Positions 1 through 7,366 of a stretch of DNA of 18,939 nucleotides are shown piece after piece (position 1 is the stretch's first letter; every line of letters begins with the position of its first letter). The translations under genes and the position numbers were made by a program. Source of the stretch: JANLTP01 sp031363055 (GTDB lineage Bacteria; Pseudomonadota; Gammaproteobacteria; Burkholderiales; Burkholderiaceae_E); the NCBI GenBank assembly GCA_031363055.1, contig JANLTP010000050.1, forward strand, positions 1 to 18,939, read 5' to 3'. Below the pieces are notes generated by a model, which was not told the origin of the DNA, made no database searches, and saw only the letters and a list, made by a program, of their open reading frames with translations.

Positions 1-539
1 TCGAGCAACAGCAGGCGCGGTCGCGTCGCCAGCGCGAGGCCGACTTCAAGCGTTCGCTGTTCACCATGTGAGAGTTGATCGGCTCGGGAATCGGCGCGGG
101 CAGCGAGCCCCAGATCGGCCAATAGCGCCTGCGCCTCATCGCGTAATGCGGTTTCACGTGACACCGGTTTCCAGAACGACAGATTGCTGCCGCTGCGCGC
201 CTGCACCGCCACCGCCATATTCTCGAGCGCGCTGAAGCCCTTGAACAAGCGAGTGATCTGGAAGGATCGGGCTAATCCCCGTTCGACACGGCGATGCTGC
301 GGCAGGCGCGTAATGTCGGCACCGTCAAATCGGATGACGCCGGCGTCGGGCGCGATCGACCCTGAAATTTGTCCGATCAGGCTGGTCTTGCCGGCGCCAT
401 TCGGGCCGATCAGTCCATGTACCTCGCCTGGCATCAGGCTCAGCGAAACATCGTCGGTCGCCTGCACGGCACCAAAGCGCTTGCTCAGATGCTCGATCGA
501 TAACAGCGGTGGCAAGTTCACGGCTTGCGCTGGCGCCAT
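1..539 (-). CDS. livG: Branched-chain amino acid/carboxylate ABC transporter ATP-binding protein, LivG-type (3' end cut off)
   Basis: This is the cytoplasmic ATPase of a Liv/HAAT-type importer. I read it by translating the minus strand from the ATG at 539; about 179 codons lie in the window and the C-terminus is outside it. Visible motifs are Walker A GPNGAGKTS (residues 45-53), a Q-loop in SFQITRLF (about 92-99) and the ABC signature LSHGEQRTLEVG (156-167). The window ends just as the Walker B strand (RLLLL) begins. The LSHGEQ form of the signature and the 'FQIT.LF' Q-loop are typical of the LivG half of the LivG/LivF pair. The start overlaps the end of livM by 22 bases, so the two are probably translationally coupled. 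livF probably follows beyond the left edge (inference). The substrate cannot be read from the sequence. Confidence 0.93.
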   Translation of the reverse strand, partial: MAPAQAVNLPPLLSIEHLSKRFGAVQATDDVSLSLMPGEVHGLIGPNGAGKTSLIGQISGSIAPDAGVIRFDGADITRLPQHRRVERGLARSFQITRLFKGFSALENMAVAVQARSGSNLSFWKPVSRETALRDEAQALLADLGLAARADSRADQLSHGEQRTLEVGLALATRPRLLLL

Positions 540-1477
540 TGATCGACCAGACCCACCAGTCCCTTGGGCGCCAGCAGCACCACGGCCAGCAGCACCCAAC
601 CGACGTAAAACTGCCAATGAATGGTGTAGCCGGACACCACTTCTTCGAGGATCAGCAGCACGGCTGCACCAATCACTGCACCCCATATCGTGCCGACACC
701 ACCTAGGATGACCATGATCATCTGGGTGCCGGACTGAGTCCAATACAGCAGATTCGGATTGACATAATTTTGCTGATTGACCATCAGCGCACCCGCCAGC
801 CCGCCCAACGCGCCGCCCAGCGCAAACAGGATCAGCCGATAGCGAAAGGTCGGAATACCGATCGCTTCGGCGCGGTCTTCATCTTCACGCATCGCCAACA
901 CGATCCGGCCGAAGCGCGAGCGCATGACGCGATAGACAAACACCATAGTCAGAGCCAATAACAGCATGACCAGATAATAAAACGTCGTATCGTCCTTCAG
1001 ATTCAGACCGAACCCGAACTGCGAGCGCTGCTTGATGTTCAAGCCTTCGTCACCGCCATAGGCCTTCACCGAGTTCGCCAGATAGAACAACATCTGCGCG
1101 AATGCCAAGGTGATCATGATGAAGTAGACACCGCGGGTTCGCAGGCAAATCGCACCAATGCCGAGCGCCAGCAGCCCGCAGATCAACATGGCCAGCGGGA
1201 AACCGATCCAGGCGCTGCTGACTCCTTCGGCGATCAATATTCCTACGGTGTAGGCGCCGACGCCAAAGAAGGCCGCATGGCCGAAGGACACGAGGCCACC
1301 ATAACCGAGGATGAGGTTCAGGCTGCTGGCCGCCAGTGCGTAGATTCCGATACGACTGGCCACACTGATGTAGAACTCGGCGTCAATCGCCTGCATGATC
1401 TGCGGATAGGCCACTACTGCGACCGCGATCGCCAACAGCAGCCAGCGCTGCGCGCTAGTCAATGACTTGGGCATCAT
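518..1477 (-). CDS. livM: Branched-chain amino acid/carboxylate ABC transporter permease, LivM-type
   Basis: This is one of two inner-membrane permeases of the Liv-type importer. The protein is about 319 residues and almost entirely hydrophobic helices, with the family features YGGLVSFGHAAFFGVGAYT near the N-terminus, a cytoplasmic loop containing AMREDEDRAEAIGI (the EAA-like coupling loop) and a C-terminal GGVGTIWGAVIGA. The open frame extends upstream to 1597, but that part reads as an Arg-rich shadow of livH. The ATG at 1477 gives a family-like start (MMPKSL) and overlaps the livH stop in an ATGA arrangement. A second ATG at 1474 is the alternative start. It lies between livH and livG in one minus-strand operon. 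Which solute it moves is not determined by sequence. Confidence 0.94.
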   Translation of the reverse strand: MMPKSLTSAQRWLLLAIAVAVVAYPQIMQAIDAEFYISVASRIGIYALAASSLNLILGYGGLVSFGHAAFFGVGAYTVGILIAEGVSSAWIGFPLAMLICGLLALGIGAICLRTRGVYFIMITLAFAQMLFYLANSVKAYGGDEGLNIKQRSQFGFGLNLKDDTTFYYLVMLLLALTMVFVYRVMRSRFGRIVLAMREDEDRAEAIGIPTFRYRLILFALGGALGGLAGALMVNQQNYVNPNLLYWTQSGTQMIMVILGGVGTIWGAVIGAAVLLILEEVVSGYTIHWQFYVGWVLLAVVLLAPKGLVGLVDQWRQRKP

Positions 1478-2391
1478 CCGCGCGCCGGGAACAGGCCCTG
1501 CGGTTTGACGAACAGGACGACGGCCATGATCAGATACACCAACACCGATGCGACCGCAGGACCTGCGGCGCTTGCGAATTGCGGCGGCAAAAACCAACCG
1601 AAAAAATGCGGTAACAAGCTGCGACCCAAGGTGTCGACCATGCCCACCAGCAGGGACCCGATCAGTGCCCCTCTGATCGAGCCGATGCCACCGATCACAA
1701 TGACCACAAAGGCGAGAATCAATATTCCTTCCCCCATTCCGACCTGAACGGCCATCAACGGTCCGAGCATTGCACCAGCGACCGCACAGAGCGCTGCCCC
1801 CAGGCCAAACACGACCGTGAACAGCCGCTTGATGTTGACGCCCATGGCGAGTGCCATCTCGCGGTTCGAGGCGCCGGCGCGAACCTGCGCACCGATTCGG
1901 GTACGAGTCACTAAAATGTAGAGCAACGCAGCCAGCGCCAGACCCACCGCAATGATGACCAACCGGTAGGCTGGATACGAAAGTCCAGGCAGAAGCTCGA
2001 TGGGGCCGGACAGCGCGGCCGGTGCCGACAAGGGCAAGTCGGTTCCCCAGATCATGCGCACCGATTCATTGAGGATCAGAATCAGCGCAAAGGTTGCGAG
2101 TACTTGCGACAGATGGTCACGCGCATAAAGCGTTCGCAACAAGGTCGCTTCGAGCAGCATTCCAAACAGGGCTGCTACCGGAATCGCCAGCAATACGCCG
2201 AACACAAAAGAGCCGGTCAACTGCACCAGCCAGGCGGCCAGAAACGCGCCCACCATGTACAGCGAGCCATGCGCCAGATTGATCATGTCCATGATGCCGA
2301 ACACCAAAGTCAGACCGGCGGCCAGCAGAAACAACATGAGGCCGAACTGCAGGCCGTTCAGCGATTGCTCGATGAGCAGTAGAGCGGACAT
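1474..2391 (-). CDS. livH: Branched-chain amino acid/carboxylate ABC transporter permease, LivH-type
   Basis: This is the partner permease of LivM in the inner membrane, 305 residues long. Family hallmarks are the N-terminal SLNGLQFGLMLFLLAAGLTL-like helix, GIMDMINLAHGSLYMVGAF, the coupling-loop region RAGASNREMALAMGVNIKR, and the C-terminal GGIGSIRGALIGSLLVGM and FVKPQGLFPARG. It is the first gene of the visible livHMG run and is divergent from a CoA-ligase gene. Its stop overlaps the livM start by 4 bases. A palindromic ACTATAGT about 60 bases upstream could act as the -10 of its promoter, but no good -35 accompanies it. Length and domain layout are normal for the family. Confidence 0.95.
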   Translation of the reverse strand: MSALLLIEQSLNGLQFGLMLFLLAAGLTLVFGIMDMINLAHGSLYMVGAFLAAWLVQLTGSFVFGVLLAIPVAALFGMLLEATLLRTLYARDHLSQVLATFALILILNESVRMIWGTDLPLSAPAALSGPIELLPGLSYPAYRLVIIAVGLALAALLYILVTRTRIGAQVRAGASNREMALAMGVNIKRLFTVVFGLGAALCAVAGAMLGPLMAVQVGMGEGILILAFVVIVIGGIGSIRGALIGSLLVGMVDTLGRSLLPHFFGWFLPPQFASAAGPAVASVLVYLIMAVVLFVKPQGLFPARG

Positions 2392-2450
2392 TCAGACTCG
2401 TCCAGGGCAACGAAAGAGGGCCGCGATAAAGGGCCGCGAGTTAAGTGCGA

Positions 2451-2458
2451 ACTATAGT
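2451..2458. promoter_or_regulatory. Palindromic ACTATAGT, possible shared -10 of divergent livH / ligase promoters
   Basis: ACTATAGT is its own reverse complement, so it offers a TATAGT -10 hexamer on both strands. It lies about 60 bases from both the livH start (2391) and the GTG at 2520 of the ligase gene. Neither strand has a recognisable -35 hexamer at 16-18 bases, so an activator would be needed if it is used. This is an inference from position and sequence only. Confidence 0.3.
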
Positions 2459-2519
2459 AGCATCGGCAAAATTCGCGGATCCGCTCCGCCAGTTGTACCG
2501 CCCTGTCGTGCACCGTCCA

Positions 2520-4157
2520 GTGAGCCAACCTACTACCCTGTTCGACTATGTCGCTCGACACGCACGCACGACACCCGCAGCCGTGGCCTTGCGCGGGCCA
2601 GGTGGAGTCACGAATTATTCGCAACTCTGCGCCCAGGCGCGACAGCTAGCTGCCGCGCTCGCTTCGGCCGGTGTGCGGCGCGGCGACATCGTGGCCGTCC
2701 AACTTCCCAACTGTGACGAATTCGTACTGACATTGTTGGCCTTGAATATCCTGGGTGCGACCGCTCAGATGGTACACATGGCTTATCGGCAATCCGAGCT
2801 GTCATTTCTGCTCGGGCATTCAGGTGCGCAGGCCTACATCGGCTTATCGACTTTTCGGGGCGAGTCACCAGCCACGCTGGCGCTGGCCGTCAAACACCAA
2901 CAAGGCGTACAGGCCGCCGACTCGCAAGCTGCGCTTCGGGTCGTTGTGGCGCTTGGAGCGCCGGTATCCGGAGCGCTGGCTTGGGCAGAGCTGTTGCGGT
3001 CAGTAGCAGCGCTCGATTCGGATGACGCGATAAACGAAGTGCAGTGCGAAGAGCGTTCCGAAGTGCATTCCGAAGTGCATGAGCGAGCGGCCGATGAAGG
3101 CTATGTGTTGCTGTACACCTCAGGTACCACCGCCGATCCGAAGGGTGTGCCGATTGCGCATCACCGCTTCCTCGATAACGCCTTGGCGTCGATCGCGCCG
3201 CTGGAGGTACTCGCCGCCGATGTTCTGTTGTCGGCAGCGCCATTCACCCATTTGTATGGCCTGTTTGTACTCGAGCTTGCCCTGCTGGCCGGCGCCAGCC
3301 TTTCCCTGTTACCGGCGTTTACGCCGACTGAACTGGTCACGACGGTCGTGCGCGATCAATGTACGGTCATTTTCGCGGGCCCAGCGCATTTCAAACCCTT
3401 GCTTGATCAAGGCGGCATGCGTTCACAGGACTTTGCAGACGTTCGCTTCATCTGTCTGTCCGGGACGGCGGTGCCGCCACTGCTGGCGCGACAGGTGGAA
3501 GCGCGACTCTTGCGCGGCGTGGTGCTTCAGCTTTGGGGCATGAGCGAACTGCAGGCCGGCAGCTACGGTCGGCCAAACGACCCGCCACACATTCGGCTCG
3601 AATCCGCCGGTCGTGCCAGCCCGGCTACCGAATTGCGCATTGTCGATGACCAGGGACTGATCGTTACCTCACCGCAGGAAGGCCGACTGCTGATGCGCGG
3701 GCCGTCACTGTTCGAGGGCTATTTGAACAATCCAGGCGCGACCGCAGCGGCGTTTCAGGACGGCTGGTTTGACACCGGCGATACGGCCAGGCTGACCGTC
3801 GACGGTGCACTGGTCATCACCGGCCGGGTCAAGGAATTGATCAATCGCGGCGGTGTCAAATTCAACCCGATCGACGTCGAATCATTGCTGGAGGGTGTCG
3901 TCGGCGTTGAGCGTTGTGTGTTGGTGCCAATGCCTGACCCGGTACTCGGTGAACGCGCTTGTGCGTTCGTCACAACCGACGGCCAGACAGAGGTCACCCT
4001 CGAGCGCCTGACGCAGGCGCTCGAAGCAGCCGGCATCGCCAAATTCAAATGGCCGGAGCACCTCATTCTGATCGCCGAGATGCCCCTGACGCCGACCCAG
4101 AAAGTCATGCGCGCCCGGCTGGCTGCGGACCACCTGGACATCAAGGTCGTACGGTGA
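2520..4157 (+). CDS. Class I adenylate-forming acyl-CoA ligase (AMP-binding enzyme)
   Basis: This enzyme should activate a carboxylic acid with ATP and CoA through an acyl-adenylate. It is about 545 residues from the GTG at 2520, after which the fold starts normally (TLFDYVARHARTTPAAVAL). An in-frame GTG at 2445 would add 25 unconserved residues and would lie upstream of a possible -10, so I prefer 2520. Motifs, in order, are the phosphate loop YTSGTTADPKGVP (about 199-211), WGMSELQ (about 338), DGWFDTGD (about 413-420), the hinge GRVKELINRGGVKFNP (about 434), and the C-terminal catalytic-lysine region PLTPTQKVMR, in which the usual Gly before the Lys is Gln. A 12-bp tandem repeat at 3032-3079 encodes an acidic, His-containing linker before the phosphate loop. 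It is divergent from livH and convergent with the binding protein. Substrate is unknown; 4-coumarate/long-chain-type ligases are the closest general family. Confidence 0.9.
   Translation: MSQPTTLFDYVARHARTTPAAVALRGPGGVTNYSQLCAQARQLAAALASAGVRRGDIVAVQLPNCDEFVLTLLALNILGATAQMVHMAYRQSELSFLLGHSGAQAYIGLSTFRGESPATLALAVKHQQGVQAADSQAALRVVVALGAPVSGALAWAELLRSVAALDSDDAINEVQCEERSEVHSEVHERAADEGYVLLYTSGTTADPKGVPIAHHRFLDNALASIAPLEVLAADVLLSAAPFTHLYGLFVLELALLAGASLSLLPAFTPTELVTTVVRDQCTVIFAGPAHFKPLLDQGGMRSQDFADVRFICLSGTAVPPLLARQVEARLLRGVVLQLWGMSELQAGSYGRPNDPPHIRLESAGRASPATELRIVDDQGLIVTSPQEGRLLMRGPSLFEGYLNNPGATAAAFQDGWFDTGDTARLTVDGALVITGRVKELINRGGVKFNPIDVESLLEGVVGVERCVLVPMPDPVLGERACAFVTTDGQTEVTLERLTQALEAAGIAKFKWPEHLILIAEMPLTPTQKVMRARLAADHLDIKVVR
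3032..3079 (+). repeat. 12-bp tandem repeat inside the ligase gene
   Basis: There are four consecutive 12-base units. The last two (3056-3067 and 3068-3079) are identical, ttccgaagtgca. The first (aaacgaagtgca) shares the last nine bases and the second (gtgcgaagagcg) is degenerate. The unit is a multiple of three, so it adds residues (SEVHSEVH) without breaking the frame. It sits just before the phosphate loop, in a part of the fold where linker length can vary. Confidence 0.75.
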
Positions 4158-4173
4158 TCGTGCTTTGGGAGTC

Positions 4174-4219
4174 GCGAGGCGTTCATCAGACTATTCCTTT
4201 GGCCAATTCGATGCCTCGC
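4174..4219. other. 7-bp inverted repeat between convergent genes
   Basis: GCGAGGC at 4174-4180 is matched by GCCTCGC at 4213-4219 with a 32-base loop. It lies in the 106-base gap between the ligase stop and the binding-protein stop. No T-tract follows either arm, so it is only a weak candidate for a terminator structure. Nothing else was recognised in this gap. Confidence 0.25.
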
Positions 4220-4263
4220 TGTTTCCGAAAGGGATACGCCGACTCAGCGCATTGCTGCAGGAA

Positions 4264-5490
4264 TCACTTCATCTTGCAATCCTGGACATAAGCATCGCCA
4301 TGATTTTTCAGCAGCGGCGCGCCGAGTGACTTGTTGACAATCCGACCCTTGTCATCCTTGCCAATCACGCGCAAGTAGTAATTCTGGATCGGGAAGTGAT
4401 TGACGTTGAACTTGAAATCACCGCGCACCGATTGAAATTTGGCAGCCTTCAGAGCCCGTCGCACTGCATCCTTGTCGTCGAGCTGACCTTTGACGTCGCG
4501 CACGGCTGCATCGATCAGCATCGCCGTATCGAAGCCCTGGGCGGCGAACACCGAGGGTAAGCGGTTGTACTCGCGCTCGAACGCGGCAACGAACTTCTTG
4601 TTGGCGGCATTATCGAGATCAAGGGCCCAGTGCGCGGTATCGAAAATCCCCAGCATGGCGTCGCCGACCGGCCGGATCACATCCTGATCAGAGCCGAAGC
4701 CCGGAACCAGCAAGGTCGTATCCTTGGATAACCCGGTGCCGACAAATTGTTTGATGAAGTTGATGCCCATGCCGCCTGGCAGGAAAATGTACAGCGCATC
4801 CGGTTTGGCCGCACGTACCTCGGCGAGCTCAGCCGCATAGTCAAGCTGGCCCAGTTTGGTGTAGACCTCACCGGCGATATTGCCTTTGAAATAACGCTTG
4901 AACCCAGCCAACGAGTCCTTGCCCGCCTGGTAGTTGGGCGCGATCATGTAGACGTTCTTGAAGCCCTTCTGGGTGGCATGTTGCCCCGCCGCCTCATGAT
5001 AGGCATCGTTCGGCCAGGAGGCCGCGAAAAAATACGGATTGCAGTCCTTGCCGGCCAGTGGCGACGGCGCCGCGTTCGGGCTTATGTAAAAGGTCTTGCT
5101 GTCGAAGGCCTCCGGCACGCCGGCCAGCATGATGTTCGAGAACACCACGCCGGTCATGAAGTCGACCTTGTCGCGCTTTATATTCTTTTCGAACAGTTGC
5201 TTGCCGACATCCGGCTTGAACTGATCGTCGCTGACGATGACCTCGGCAGGCAAGCCGCCCAGCTTGCCGCCGTTCAACTTGACGGCGAGCTGAAAGGCGT
5301 CGCGAATGTCGACGCCCAGGCCTGCCGACGGGCCGGACAGCGTACTGACGAAGCCAATTTTAACTTTGTCGGCAGCGTTGGCGCTGTTGACACCCAGCGT
5401 CAACGCGGTCGCGATGACAGCAACTAATGCTGTATCCCGCAGATATCCAGCACACAACACCAGCAATGGCTTACCAGTACAAAGGGACAT
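4264..5490 (-). CDS. ABC transporter periplasmic substrate-binding protein, LivK/HAAT-type
   Basis: This is the periplasmic receptor for a Liv-type importer, about 408 residues, the usual length for the type I peripheral-binding fold. The N-terminus is a signal peptide: a charged start, a hydrophobic stretch (TALVAVIATALTLGV) and a cleavage site near SANA|ADKVKIGFV. The mature protein begins with the family motif KIGFVSTLSGPSAGLG. Other typical segments are AEVIVSDDQFKPDVG, DFMTGVVFSN, NVYMIAPNYQAGKDS and QGFDTAMLIDAA. A GGAG ribosome binding site lies 8 bases before the ATG at 5490. It is on the same strand as livHMG, separated from it by the ligase gene on the opposite strand, and it very likely feeds that transporter. 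Relatives of this shape often bind aromatic or short organic acids rather than amino acids, but the ligand here is not established. Confidence 0.92.
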   Translation of the reverse strand: MSLCTGKPLLVLCAGYLRDTALVAVIATALTLGVNSANAADKVKIGFVSTLSGPSAGLGVDIRDAFQLAVKLNGGKLGGLPAEVIVSDDQFKPDVGKQLFEKNIKRDKVDFMTGVVFSNIMLAGVPEAFDSKTFYISPNAAPSPLAGKDCNPYFFAASWPNDAYHEAAGQHATQKGFKNVYMIAPNYQAGKDSLAGFKRYFKGNIAGEVYTKLGQLDYAAELAEVRAAKPDALYIFLPGGMGINFIKQFVGTGLSKDTTLLVPGFGSDQDVIRPVGDAMLGIFDTAHWALDLDNAANKKFVAAFEREYNRLPSVFAAQGFDTAMLIDAAVRDVKGQLDDKDAVRRALKAAKFQSVRGDFKFNVNHFPIQNYYLRVIGKDDKGRIVNKSLGAPLLKNHGDAYVQDCKMK

Positions 5491-5634
5491 GAGATTCGCT
5501 CCACGGGTTCAGAATGAGCAGATCGTACCAAGAATGCGATTGTTCATCCTAATCGCCGGCGATCATCTGCCGCTTGATCATGGAGTCGCTACTTGAGACG
5601 GTGTTGCCGGCAATCCTGCCGCCTGCCACGCACA

Positions 5635-6906
5635 TCAAGGCGAATCAAACGCAGGCGCGAAGTCCGCCAGCTCCCTGGCTTTAAGACCCACCTCAGGGCT
5701 AAGCGCCAACGCTTTCCAGGTTGCCACCACCTTCACGACCTCTGCCATTATTCTCCGTGCCTCAAGCGCAGTCAGCGCAAAGTAGCGGCACCGGGCAAGC
5801 AACGAATCCACATCCACAACCGGCCCGTCCTGCTCCGAGAGCCAGGTTTTCGATGCACGCTCCTTGTCGGGGAAAGGGTTGATGTCGAACGCCGGCGAAA
5901 GCTGCCATTGACCGTTGGCAACATGTAGGAAGCCGTGGTTTTGCAAGTGATCGTCAACATTAGCAATCAACAGGTTGAACAGCATACGTCGCCACAGTTG
6001 CCGGAGGTCTTTGTTCGGTTCTACGCAGTGGGCGCGAATGATGTCGGCAATTTCAAAGTAGCTGCGATCTTCCTCCCGACTCGCTTGCAGCATGGACGCG
6101 GCAGACAGGTAGGGAATTCGCTTGCCGTCTTTTGTGCGATCAAAGCGACCGATGATGGCGACGCTGATGCCTTGACTCTCGACAACACGGGCGGGCGCTG
6201 CGTCGATACCGGCCTGCTGCGCCAGCCGCATTGCCAGCACTTCGCCGCGAGTGACGCTGCGGGTGTCGCTCACGCTGGGGAATTTGCCAATCGCGAGTTG
6301 GCCGTTGTTATCAATGACGGTGCACTTGGGGCGCATGCCGCCGAGCGATGTGCCTTTGCCTTGAAGGTAGAGCAGGTCCTCTGAAGTCTCGACGCCTTTC
6401 TCAATAGCACGACTGGCGCTGAGCATGTGCGACAGCTCGACGAGAACTGGCGTAGTACGACCGCCTTCGCTCGAGCGCAAGAAGTGACCAGCCTGATCTC
6501 GAAAGCGCAGTGCGCCCACTCGGCTGAAATCGTCGACCGCCAGCAAGTAGTCCAACTCGGTCAAGGGCCCGAGCGCAGGCTTTGCTTTGCGCTGCCTGGC
6601 ATGCGCGCGCGCAATGACCCGGCGGCCCCAGGCGTCGGGCGCAGTGTCGGCCAGAGCGTGGTGAAACGGCGAATCACTTTTAGTGGCCGCCTTGCGTTGT
6701 TGGTAATCGGCGGTAAGCATCAGGTCAGGAGATATCGCGAAGCGATCCGAGTTGACCAACCAGCTCGAGTCGTAGGCAAAGGCAGTGTTCTGGCGTTGGC
6801 CTTGTTGTACGTAAGTGAGGCTACCGACGGGCGTACCGCTTTCGCCAATGCAGACATCGACCTGTTGGCGGATATTGACAGGCCCAAGGTGGGCCGCCCG
6901 GTTCAT
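5635..6906 (-). CDS. hipA: HipA-family serine/threonine kinase toxin
   Basis: HipA toxins are kinases; the E. coli enzyme phosphorylates glutamyl-tRNA synthetase GltX and induces persistence. This copy is 423 residues, close to the E. coli length, and looks intact. It has the N-terminal subdomain (GTPVGSLTYVQQG, about 25-36), DTAPDAWGRRV (87-97), the Gly-rich nucleotide loop GKGTSLGGMRPK (183-194), GKFPS with a candidate ATP-contacting Lys (about 208), RFDR (254-257), the catalytic loop NVDDHLQNHGF (316-326) and the metal-binding FDINP (340-344). Its ATG overlaps the stop of the antitoxin gene in an ATGA arrangement, giving tight coupling. The pair is set into a stretch of transport and acyl-CoA genes, which suggests a horizontally acquired module (inference). 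Its target in this organism is unknown. Confidence 0.93.
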   Translation of the reverse strand: MNRAAHLGPVNIRQQVDVCIGESGTPVGSLTYVQQGQRQNTAFAYDSSWLVNSDRFAISPDLMLTADYQQRKAATKSDSPFHHALADTAPDAWGRRVIARAHARQRKAKPALGPLTELDYLLAVDDFSRVGALRFRDQAGHFLRSSEGGRTTPVLVELSHMLSASRAIEKGVETSEDLLYLQGKGTSLGGMRPKCTVIDNNGQLAIGKFPSVSDTRSVTRGEVLAMRLAQQAGIDAAPARVVESQGISVAIIGRFDRTKDGKRIPYLSAASMLQASREEDRSYFEIADIIRAHCVEPNKDLRQLWRRMLFNLLIANVDDHLQNHGFLHVANGQWQLSPAFDINPFPDKERASKTWLSEQDGPVVDVDSLLARCRYFALTALEARRIMAEVVKVVATWKALALSPEVGLKARELADFAPAFDSP

Positions 6907-7295
6907 AGTGCGCCAGGGCTGTTGGGTCGTCTGGATTTGCTGCGTACGCGCAGCGGCAGTTGCGCATCCATCATCGTCAGACCAATATCGTCCTGAGCCG
7001 TATCGATCAGCTCAGCAAGCGCGTCCAGCACGCCAAAAACCTGCATCGTGCGAGCAATAAAATGGATCGGTACGCGTGCGTCGCCTTGCTCCATTCGACG
7101 GATCGTCGACACCGAAGAACCGATGCGCTCGGCGAGCGACGCCTGCGAAATATGCCGCCGGCGACGCGCCAACGATACGTCACTGCCGAGCTTGCGTATG
7201 GCGCGTACCACCGGCAAGGGAAGCGGCAAGGCCAAGGTTGCGGCAGCTTTTTTAACTACCCGTTCAGAGTGCTTGAGGCTTTTAAGCGCTTTCAT
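6903..7295 (-). CDS. hipB: HipB-type XRE-family antitoxin/repressor
   Basis: HipB-type proteins neutralise HipA and repress their own operon through a helix-turn-helix. The frame is open from an ATG at 7319 (138 residues), but I choose the ATG at 7295 (130 residues, starting MKALKSLKHSERVV). A near-consensus sigma70 promoter places the transcription start at or within a base of that ATG, whereas the ATG at 7319 lies upstream of the -10 box and would not be in the transcript. The HTH is visible in VSLARRRRHISQASLAERIG...STIRRMEQG, at about residues 40-71. A Lys/Ala-rich N-terminal stretch of about 30 residues and a basic C-terminal tail (LRVRSKSRRP) flank the domain. The C-terminal part extends past the short E. 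coli HipB core. It is first in a two-gene operon with hipA. Confidence 0.88.
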   Translation of the reverse strand: MKALKSLKHSERVVKKAAATLALPLPLPVVRAIRKLGSDVSLARRRRHISQASLAERIGSSVSTIRRMEQGDARVPIHFIARTMQVFGVLDALAELIDTAQDDIGLTMMDAQLPLRVRSKSRRPNSPGAL

Positions 7296-7302
7296 GGGAG
7301 TG

Positions 7303-7331
7303 ATTATAGGACTCTCCATTCAAGGGTTCAA
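7303..7331 (-). promoter_or_regulatory. hipBA sigma70 promoter, TTGAAC-N17-TATAAT
   Basis: Read on the minus strand, TTGAAC (7331-7326) is followed by exactly 17 bases and then a perfect TATAAT (7308-7303). The expected +1 is 7 bases further on, which is the A of the ATG at 7295, so the message would be leaderless. GAGT-N9-ACTC, a short inverted repeat, straddles the -10, and AAGCGCTT lies just inside the gene (7284-7291). Either could be a HipB operator, but this is speculative. Confidence 0.8.
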
Positions 7332-7366
7332 GCCAGCGAGGTGTTTCACGCTGCTTCATACGCCGC

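Noticed and set aside
1478..1597. N-terminal extension of livM (40 residues)
   Set aside because: It overlaps conserved livH codons, is Arg-rich, and is unlike LivM N-termini. The ATG at 1477 overlapping the livH stop is a better start.
4158..4263. Intrinsic terminator between the ligase and the binding-protein gene
   Set aside because: Only a 7-bp inverted repeat with a 32-base loop and an imperfect CCTTT/AAAGG pairing were found, with no T-tract. I kept it only as a weak inverted repeat.
4747..5427. 226-codon open frame on the plus strand
   Set aside because: It lies wholly antisense to the substrate-binding protein gene, which has a signal peptide and family motifs. The product resembles no family and is an effect of GC-rich codon use.
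5935..6996. Plus-strand open frames of about 150 and 190 codons antisense to hipA
   Set aside because: HipA is intact with all kinase motifs on the minus strand. The antisense products have no recognisable features.
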